A stretch of 64,000 nt of DNA, from assembly GCF_000242895.2 (NCBI RefSeq), contig NC_021171.1, forward strand, positions 124,001-188,000. The letters are read 5' to 3'. Shown one piece after another: positions 58,420 to 64,000 of this stretch. Positions within the stretch are counted from its first letter, which is position 1, and each line of letters begins with the position of its first letter. Under the pieces are notes generated by a model. That model had not been told where the DNA came from, did no database searches, and saw nothing but the letters and a program-made list of their open reading frames with translations. This stretch comes from Bacillus sp. 1NLA3E (lineage in GTDB: Bacteria; Bacillota; Bacilli; Bacillales; Cytobacillaceae). The position numbers and the translations under genes were made by a program.

Positions 58420-58742
58420 CAATTCGGTGGGGGTGGAAATAAGCCAAGGCTTGCAATTGCCCCTTTACCTGTCACGTCTTTAACCACTTGTCGAAGCTCT
58501 GAAAAGACAATATCTACCCAACGATTTAATTGGTTGATTGAACTGACGACTTAACAATCACCTCACGGTTAGACATAAGAACTCGAAGTTTTTCAAATGA
58601 TTCAGAAGTTGGAAGAACGATGGAATAGTAACCATTCTTCACCATATCAGCGATAACTAGTGCATCCTTTTTGTCACTTTTTGATTGGGTATTATCCCGA
58701 TTCTCTTTATTTCTTTTTACATGGTACGGATTTAATGGCCCA
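58420..58742 (-). pseudogene. IS110-family transposase remnant
   Basis: On the minus strand one frame reads NPYHVKRNKENRDNTQSKSD then KKDALVIADMVKNGYYS and LPTSESFEKLRVL, and after a frame change LNRWVDIVFSELRQVVKD and GKGAIASLGLFPPP. This is the DEDD-type N-terminal part of IS110-family transposases. Both the start and the C-terminal half are missing and the frame is broken, so it is a dead insertion-sequence relic. No terminal repeats were seen, which is normal for IS110. Confidence 0.78.
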
Positions 58743-58828
58743 CTTCATTACTTTTTTGTTTGCCTAAAATAATAATCTTGGCAACAATCACAATGACAAA
58801 ATGCGATTTTGTATAAATAGATTTAGCT

Positions 58829-58843
58829 TTGCAAACGCTTTAA
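58829..58843 (+). promoter_or_regulatory. Catabolite-responsive element (cre) upstream of mtlA
   Basis: TTGCAAACGCTTTAA matches the CcpA site WTGNAANCGNWNNCW at all but one position. It lies 50 bases before mtlA and next to TATAAA (58844-58849), a possible -10, so CcpA binding would block mannitol gene expression when glucose is present. Confidence 0.6.
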
Positions 58844-58892
58844 TATAAAGATAGAAAGATAAACAAGACATATTGAAGGGGGATTTAACATA

Positions 58893-60314
58893 ATGAACCA
58901 ATCGGTTAAAGATAAATCAGATGTTAAAGTTAAGATCCAGAAATTCGGTAGTTATTTAAGCGGCATGGTAATGCCGAATATTGGTGCAATCATGGCATGG
59001 GGACTTATAACTGCCTTATTCATTCCAACAGGCTGGTTGCCTAATGCAGATCTAGCTAAGTTAGTTGGACCAATGATTACGTTTTTATTGCCATTATTAA
59101 TTGGTTTTACCGGTGGTAGAATGGTTTATGATATCCGTGGTGGTGTTGTTGGTGCTACAGCAACGATGGGTGTGATCGTTGGTACAGATATCCCGATGTT
59201 TTTAGGAGCTATGATAATGGGACCACTAGGTGGTTTTATGATCAAAAAGCTTGACCAAGCTCTTCATGGAAAAATTAAATCAGGCTTTGAAATGCTTGTT
59301 AACAACTTTTCAGCTGGAATTCTCGGCGGTGCGTTGACGTTATTAGCATATAAAGGTATCGGACCAGTTGTTGAAGGTTTGAGTAAAGTACTAGCATCAG
59401 GCGTTCAATTTATTGTCGACCATAACATGTTACCTTTAGCAAACGTCTTTATTGAACCAGCAAAAGTACTATTTTTAAATAATGCTATAAACCATGGTAT
59501 TCTAAGTCCATTAGGAATTGATCAAGCAGCAAAAGCAGGCAAATCGATTCTGTTCTTGTTAGAAACAAACCCTGGTCCTGGTTTAGGAATTCTACTTGCT
59601 TTCTGGTTATTTGGCAAAGGAGCAGCAAAACAAACAGCTCCTGGTGCAGTGATTATCCATTTCCTTGGTGGTATTCATGAAATTTACTTCCCATATATTT
59701 TAATGAAGCCAATGTTAATTTTTGCAGCTATGGCTGGTGGCGTGAGTGGCGTATTCACCTTCAATCTTTTGGATGCAGGTTTAGTTGCAGCTCCATCACC
59801 AGGCAGTATTTTCGCTCTACTTGCAATGACTCCAAAAGGAAATTATGTAGGAGTTCTTGCAGGTGTGTTAGTGGCTACAGTAGTGTCATTTGCAGTAGCA
59901 GCATTGATCCTAAAAACAAGTAAAGCGACTGATGAAGAGGAAGATCTTACTTCTGCAGCAGCAAAAATGGAAGAAATGAAAGGTAAGAAAAGCTCGGTAA
60001 CTTCTATGTTAAACAATGAAGCTGCTATTAATACTGATAAAGTAAACAAAATTGTGTTTGCTTGTGATGCAGGTATGGGTTCAAGTGCCATGGGTGCTTC
60101 CATCCTAAGAAATAAAATGAAAAAAGCAGGGCTTGATATTAATGTAATTAACACAGCTATTAACAATCTACCTGCTGATGCTGATGTGGTTATTACCCAT
60201 AAGGATTTAACAGACCGTGCCAAGGCTAAACTTCCAAATGCTGCGCACATCTCAGTTGAAAACTTCTTAAATAGTCCTAAATATGATGAATTAGTAGATA
60301 GCTTTAAGAAATAA
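58893..60314 (+). CDS. mtlA: PTS mannitol-specific EIICB component
   Basis: The membrane permease that imports mannitol and phosphorylates it to mannitol-1-phosphate. It is 473 residues. The IIC domain (residues ~10-340) has many hydrophobic segments and the GGIHEIYFPYILMKP motif around the substrate site. The IIB domain follows a linker, with the phosphorylated Cys391 in ACDAGMGSSAMGAS. No IIA domain is attached; that is mtlF downstream. ATG follows AAGGGGGATTTAACATA, behind a cre site. Confidence 0.97.
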   Translation: MNQSVKDKSDVKVKIQKFGSYLSGMVMPNIGAIMAWGLITALFIPTGWLPNADLAKLVGPMITFLLPLLIGFTGGRMVYDIRGGVVGATATMGVIVGTDIPMFLGAMIMGPLGGFMIKKLDQALHGKIKSGFEMLVNNFSAGILGGALTLLAYKGIGPVVEGLSKVLASGVQFIVDHNMLPLANVFIEPAKVLFLNNAINHGILSPLGIDQAAKAGKSILFLLETNPGPGLGILLAFWLFGKGAAKQTAPGAVIIHFLGGIHEIYFPYILMKPMLIFAAMAGGVSGVFTFNLLDAGLVAAPSPGSIFALLAMTPKGNYVGVLAGVLVATVVSFAVAALILKTSKATDEEEDLTSAAAKMEEMKGKKSSVTSMLNNEAAINTDKVNKIVFACDAGMGSSAMGASILRNKMKKAGLDINVINTAINNLPADADVVITHKDLTDRAKAKLPNAAHISVENFLNSPKYDELVDSFKK

Positions 60315-60321
60315 TATTAGG

Positions 60322-60357
60322 AAAAGCCTAGCTGAATAACGACAGCTAGGCTTTTCA
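60322..60357 (+). terminator. Terminator after mtlA
   Basis: AAAAGCCTAGCTG (60322-60334) and CAGCTAGGCTTTT (60343-60355) form a perfect 13-bp stem. It splits mtlA from mtlR-mtlF-mtlD. Confidence 0.9.
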
Positions 60358-60402
60358 TTTCTTTCGAAGGCTGTGTTAAAGCTCAATGTTGATTTTTTGA
60401 AC

Positions 60403-60536
60403 AATGTTGATTGGAGTGGAAGGCGCGAGACTCCTGCGGGAGAAGCGAGTCACGGGAGACCCCGCAGGCGTGAAAGCGCCGAGGAGGCTCCCGGACCGCC
60501 CGCGGAAAGCGAGTGCCTGGAACGGAAATCAACATT
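60403..60536. repeat. GC-rich dispersed repeat, copy 2
   Basis: A ~130-base element bounded by AATGTTGATT and AATCAACATT, a perfect 10-base terminal inverted repeat. Inner blocks GCGAGACTCCTGCGGGAG, GGGAGACCCCGCAGGCG and GCGCCGAGGAGGCTCCC appear in the same order as in the copy at 29259-29389. It lies between the mtlA terminator and mtlR. The remainder of the gap (60537-60736) is A/T-rich with a loose TTGTTG-N18-TATATT promoter candidate near 60620-60650. Confidence 0.78.
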
Positions 60537-60736
60537 CTAGTTTAACAAAGTTTTTTTGAATAATATAGCCATTAAAATTTTGTCAACAACTCTTCTGACT
60601 AAATCGACTTTTCCTCTTGTTGTTTAGAGCGTTATACCACTATATTATTATATTGTGAATATCAAATGATAATTATGTCAACATGATATGAATGGAGGAC
60701 GAGGTTTTAGTAAACTGTACCCACGGAGTGAGGAAT

Positions 60737-62860
60737 ATGTATATTTCCGCAAGAGAAAGACAAATCCTTGAAATCTTGCTAACAGAAACGAATGAGTTAA
60801 CTGTGAAAGACCTCGCTGATCAAATTGGTGTGAGTGGAAGGACCGTCCATCGTGATTTAAAGAATGTAGAAGATATTTTAACAGAATACGACCTTTCCTT
60901 ACAAAAGAAGTCAGGTGTTGGCGTCCAAGTGACGGGAGATAAAGGTAAGATTCGGGAACTTGAACTTTTTTTGTTTAATCTCTTTCATACAGAGTATACC
61001 CCTGATGAACGGCAAACGATGATTTTGTGTGCTTTATTGGAGTCAAATGGACCTGTTAAGCTAGTTGCGCTCGCAAATGATATAAATGTGACGATTGCAA
61101 CAGTTAGTAACGATTTGACGAAATTAGAGGAGCGGCTTTCCTCACTTGGATTATTACTAATTCGAAGAAGAGGGTATGGCGTAGAAATAGAAGGCCCAGA
61201 AAGTTCTAAAAGAAGAGCGATGCGGGGCATCATTGCCGAGCATCTAGATGAGTCAGAAATTTTAGCGCTGGCAAGGGAAAATATTCAAAAACGGCCATCG
61301 CAGCAGATCAATACGATTTCGGAACGACTTTTAGGTCTTGTCGAGAAGAACAAACTCATCATCGTTGAAAAGGTAATTGAGTCGATCAATCAGGACTTAC
61401 CGTATTCAATGGCTGATAGTGCCTATATTGGTTTAGTTGTTCATTTGGCGCTTGCAGTTGAACGAATTCAAAAAGGGGAAGGGATCTCTATTGATACATC
61501 CTACCTTGAAAATCAAAAATCAACCAAAGAATATAAATTTGCAGAAAAGATAGTTGAGGAACTGGAGCAGGTTTTTCAAATTAACATACCAGAGGCAGAG
61601 ATCGGTTATATTACGATGCACTTAAAAGGTGCTAAATTACGTCACGATAAAGAATATTTGATCGAAGACACCAGCTTACAGATTGCGCTAAAGACGAAAA
61701 ATCTCATTCAAAATGTGGGGAATCGGTTAGGACGAGACTTATCAACCAACCGGTCGTTATTCGAAGGATTAGCGATGCATTTAAAACCGGCCATATTTCG
61801 CCTTAAACAAAATATGGGGATAAGCAATCCATTACTTGATCGGATTAAACGAGATTATGGCGAACTATTTTCAATTGTGAAACAAGCAACTGATGAGGTG
61901 TTTTCGGAGTTTATCGTTCCAGAAGAAGAAACAGGTTATCTGGTCATGCATTTTGGTGCAGCGGTGCTTGGGAATAAGGAAATTAAAAGTATAAAAACCT
62001 TAGTTTTATGTTCCAGTGGCATTGGGACATCCAAAATGCTTGTGACGAGATTACAAAAAGAATTTCCGGAGATGAAGGAAATTCAAAGTGCATCTGTTCT
62101 TGATCTAATTAAGTTAGACAAATGGGATTATCAATTGATTATATCCACGATTCCTATTCCAGATTTTCATATGGAATATATCTTAGTCAGTCCCATTTTA
62201 AATAAAGAAGAAATAGAAAAGATTCGTAGTTTTATCAAAGAGCGTTTCAATACGAATGGACGCGACACCAAGCTAGACCTTCCGCAAGCGGAGAGGATGA
62301 GCAAGAAAACATCCAAAAAGTTACTAAAAGAAATGTACGATTTGCAAGAGTATGCCGGAGCCATTACTGCTATATTACAGGACTTCGACATGAAAGAAGT
62401 GGAAGCGGGTTTAACGACTAAAGAAATATTAATCCAGGCTTGCCAAGATTTATATGATAAACAGCTAATCGATGATATTGATAAGGTTGTTCATGCAATC
62501 GTTGAACGGGAAAATCTCGGAGGTTTAGGGATTCCTGATACAACAATGGCACTCTTTCATGCTCGATCGACACACGTCATTACACCATCCTTCACCATTT
62601 ATGTCACCCGTGAGCCGATAAAGGTTCGGGGCATGGATGATTCAATCATGGAGATGAACCAGATTGTGTTGCTGTTATCCCCAGAGGTGGCATCCGAAGG
62701 AGCTTTAGAAGTATTAAGTTATGTAAGCTCTTTATTAATAGAAAGCGAAGAAAGTATCACCATTTTTGAATCAAATGACGATGAGAAAATTTTAGCCCTA
62801 TTAACTGCAAGATTTGATACATTTTTTAACGAGAAATTACTGGAAATAAGGAGTGTATAA
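60737..62860 (+). CDS. mtlR: Transcriptional activator MtlR of the mannitol operon
   Basis: MtlR, 707 residues, is a PRD-containing activator whose activity depends on PTS phosphorylation. The start is ATG 60737 (MYISARERQILEILLTE), after ACGGAGTGAGGAAT, matching orthologues; the 15 codons upstream are not expected. Order of domains: N-terminal HTH (SGRTVHRDLK at ~35-45), a second winged helix, PRD1 and PRD2 (~185-400), an EIIB-Gat-like domain with Cys425 in LCSSGIGTSK, and an EIIA-Mtl-like domain with His608 in MALFHARSTH. Encoded between mtlA and mtlF, as in Geobacillus. Confidence 0.95.
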   Translation: MYISARERQILEILLTETNELTVKDLADQIGVSGRTVHRDLKNVEDILTEYDLSLQKKSGVGVQVTGDKGKIRELELFLFNLFHTEYTPDERQTMILCALLESNGPVKLVALANDINVTIATVSNDLTKLEERLSSLGLLLIRRRGYGVEIEGPESSKRRAMRGIIAEHLDESEILALARENIQKRPSQQINTISERLLGLVEKNKLIIVEKVIESINQDLPYSMADSAYIGLVVHLALAVERIQKGEGISIDTSYLENQKSTKEYKFAEKIVEELEQVFQINIPEAEIGYITMHLKGAKLRHDKEYLIEDTSLQIALKTKNLIQNVGNRLGRDLSTNRSLFEGLAMHLKPAIFRLKQNMGISNPLLDRIKRDYGELFSIVKQATDEVFSEFIVPEEETGYLVMHFGAAVLGNKEIKSIKTLVLCSSGIGTSKMLVTRLQKEFPEMKEIQSASVLDLIKLDKWDYQLIISTIPIPDFHMEYILVSPILNKEEIEKIRSFIKERFNTNGRDTKLDLPQAERMSKKTSKKLLKEMYDLQEYAGAITAILQDFDMKEVEAGLTTKEILIQACQDLYDKQLIDDIDKVVHAIVERENLGGLGIPDTTMALFHARSTHVITPSFTIYVTREPIKVRGMDDSIMEMNQIVLLLSPEVASEGALEVLSYVSSLLIESEESITIFESNDDEKILALLTARFDTFFNEKLLEIRSV

Positions 62861-62862
62861 AT

Positions 62863-63300
62863 ATGTCAAACTCAATTCTAACTAAAGATAACATTCGCTT
62901 AAATGAAACTGTGGGGACAAAAGAAGAAGCAATTAGATTAACGGGTAGTATCCTTGTTGACAAAGGCTATGTGGATGCAGGCTATATCGAGAAAATGCTT
63001 GAAAGGGAAGAATTGACCTCTACTTATATGGGGAACTTTTTGGCTATTCCACACGGAACAGAAGATTCAAAGCAGTTTGTTAAAGAATCTGGTATTTCAT
63101 TTATTCAAGTTCCACAAGGAGTCGATTTTGGCAACGGAAATATCGTCAAGCTTCTCATCGGAATTGCCGGAAAAAATAATGAACACTTAGACATTCTATC
63201 TAACATTGCCATCGTTTGCTCTGAAGAAGAAAATATCGAAAAGTTGGTTAACGCTACAACAGCAGAAGAAATTTTGTCGATCTTTGAAGGGGTGAATTAA
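62863..63300 (+). CDS. mtlF: PTS mannitol-specific EIIA component
   Basis: The 145-residue cytosolic EIIA that passes phosphate from HPr to MtlA. The active His64 is in AIPHGTEDSK. It starts two bases after mtlR (AAGGAGTG within the mtlR end as RBS) and is two bases from mtlD, so mtlR-mtlF-mtlD form one unit. Confidence 0.97.
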   Translation: MSNSILTKDNIRLNETVGTKEEAIRLTGSILVDKGYVDAGYIEKMLEREELTSTYMGNFLAIPHGTEDSKQFVKESGISFIQVPQGVDFGNGNIVKLLIGIAGKNNEHLDILSNIAIVCSEEENIEKLVNATTAEEILSIFEGVN

Positions 63301-63301
63301 T

Positions 63302-64000
63302 TTGTTAGCCGTACACTTTGGAGCAGGTAATATTGGTCGTGGTTTTATTGGGAACTTACTTTATCATTCTGGATATGAAACTTGTTTTGTTGATGTAAAT
63401 AGCGAAATAGTAAATTTACTCAATGAAAAGAAGGAATATCGTGTTGTTCTAGCTGATCCATCTCAACAAGAAATGGTCATTAACAATGTTAGCGCGATTA
63501 ATAGTCAGGCAAACCCGGAGCTTGTGATCGAGGCGATTGCCAAAGCGGATATCTTAACGACGGCGATTGGTCCAAACATTCTCCCGCTTATCGCTAATTT
63601 AATTGCAGATGGCTTGCGTAAGCGAATCGAAATAACGGACAAACCATTAAATCTGATTGCTTGTGAAAATATGATTGGCGGCAGTTCTTTATTAAAAGAG
63701 AAGGTATTTGAAAAATTAACCAATGAGGAAAAGTCATTATTTGACCAACGTTTCGGCTTTCCCGATTCAGCAGTTGATCGCATTGTTCCAAATCAAATCA
63801 ACGAAGATAAGTTAATGGTGAAGGTTGAACCATTTTATGAGTGGGTCGTTGAAGAAACAAAAATAGTTGGCGAAAAACCGGAAATTGCCGGAATTACTTT
63901 TGTTCAAGATTTAGTGCCATTTATTGAACGGAAATTGTTTACGGTCAATACAGGTCATGCGCTGGCTGCATATTTTGGCTATTATTTCGGCATTGAAACG
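63302..64000 (+). CDS. mtlD: Mannitol-1-phosphate 5-dehydrogenase (partial)
   Basis: MtlD oxidises mannitol-1-phosphate to fructose-6-phosphate with NAD+. The first 233 codons are in the window; the rest lies beyond. TTG 63302 (MLAVHFGAGNIGRGFIG, with the NAD-binding GAGNIGRG) follows GGGGTGAATTAAT, which overlaps the end of mtlF. ENMIGGSSLL and the catalytic-lysine segment ERKLFTVNTGHA are visible. Confidence 0.96.
   Translation, partial: MLAVHFGAGNIGRGFIGNLLYHSGYETCFVDVNSEIVNLLNEKKEYRVVLADPSQQEMVINNVSAINSQANPELVIEAIAKADILTTAIGPNILPLIANLIADGLRKRIEITDKPLNLIACENMIGGSSLLKEKVFEKLTNEEKSLFDQRFGFPDSAVDRIVPNQINEDKLMVKVEPFYEWVVEETKIVGEKPEIAGITFVQDLVPFIERKLFTVNTGHALAAYFGYYFGIET

Overview
The window is a low-GC Firmicute chromosome segment, almost certainly Bacillaceae. 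Evidence: AGGAGG-type ribosome binding sites throughout, frequent TTG/GTG starts, the Bacillus order of the str-S10-spc-alpha ribosomal super-cluster, sporulation genes (cwlD, gerD, kbaA, pdaB), sigW-rsiW, cdaA-cdaR-glmM-glmS with a glmS ribozyme, and a Bacillus-like rRNA operon. The 16S sequence looks to me like the Neobacillus/Mesobacillus neighbourhood rather than B. subtilis proper, but that is an impression from memory, not a computed placement.

Layout. 1-8.8 kb: end of rpoB, rpoC, then a promoter and rplGB-rpsL-rpsG-fusA-tuf. 8.8-23.9 kb: tandem promoters and a structured leader, then the S10, spc and alpha operons (rpsJ to rplQ, with secY, adk, map, infA, rpmJ, rpoA). 24.2-27.5 kb: ecfA1-ecfA2-ecfT (energising module of a vitamin/metal transporter) and truA. 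27.6-28.6 kb: promoter, L13 leader and rplM-rpsI. 28.8-35.0 kb: the accessory highlight, a thiazole/oxazole-modified microcin (TOMM, heterocycloanthracin/sonorensin-like) cluster: a 96-residue Cys-rich precursor, a ThiF-like maturation protein, a fused C-D (E1-like plus YcaO) cyclodehydratase and a SagB-type dehydrogenase. No exporter, protease or immunity gene is visible. 35.2-40.3 kb: ybaK, cwlD, salA, gerD, kbaA, pdaB and a 76-residue unknown. 40.4-46.4 kb: a tandem-promoter rRNA operon (16S-23S-5S) followed by eight tRNAs (Asn, Thr-GGT, Glu, Val, Thr-TGT, Tyr, Gln, Lys). 46.5-54.9 kb: arginase, sigW-rsiW, cdaA-cdaR-glmM, the glmS ribozyme and glmS. 55-58.8 kb: a less conserved patch with a nitroreductase, a frameshifted membrane-protein gene, a tandem HD-GYP-like protein, a 28-residue CDGSH-motif miniprotein and an IS110-type transposase relic. 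58.9-64 kb: the mannitol PTS locus mtlA-mtlR-mtlF-mtlD (mtlD runs off the window).

How it works together: most of the window is core gene-expression machinery with regulatory RNA structures at its seams. The TOMM enzymes would install azole rings on the Cys/Ser-rich repeats of the precursor. cdaA-cdaR-glmM-glmS links c-di-AMP synthesis to amino-sugar supply for the cell wall. The mtl genes import mannitol and convert it to fructose-6-phosphate. A ~130-bp GC-rich repeat occurs twice (29.3 kb inside the TOMM locus and 60.4 kb inside the mtl locus).
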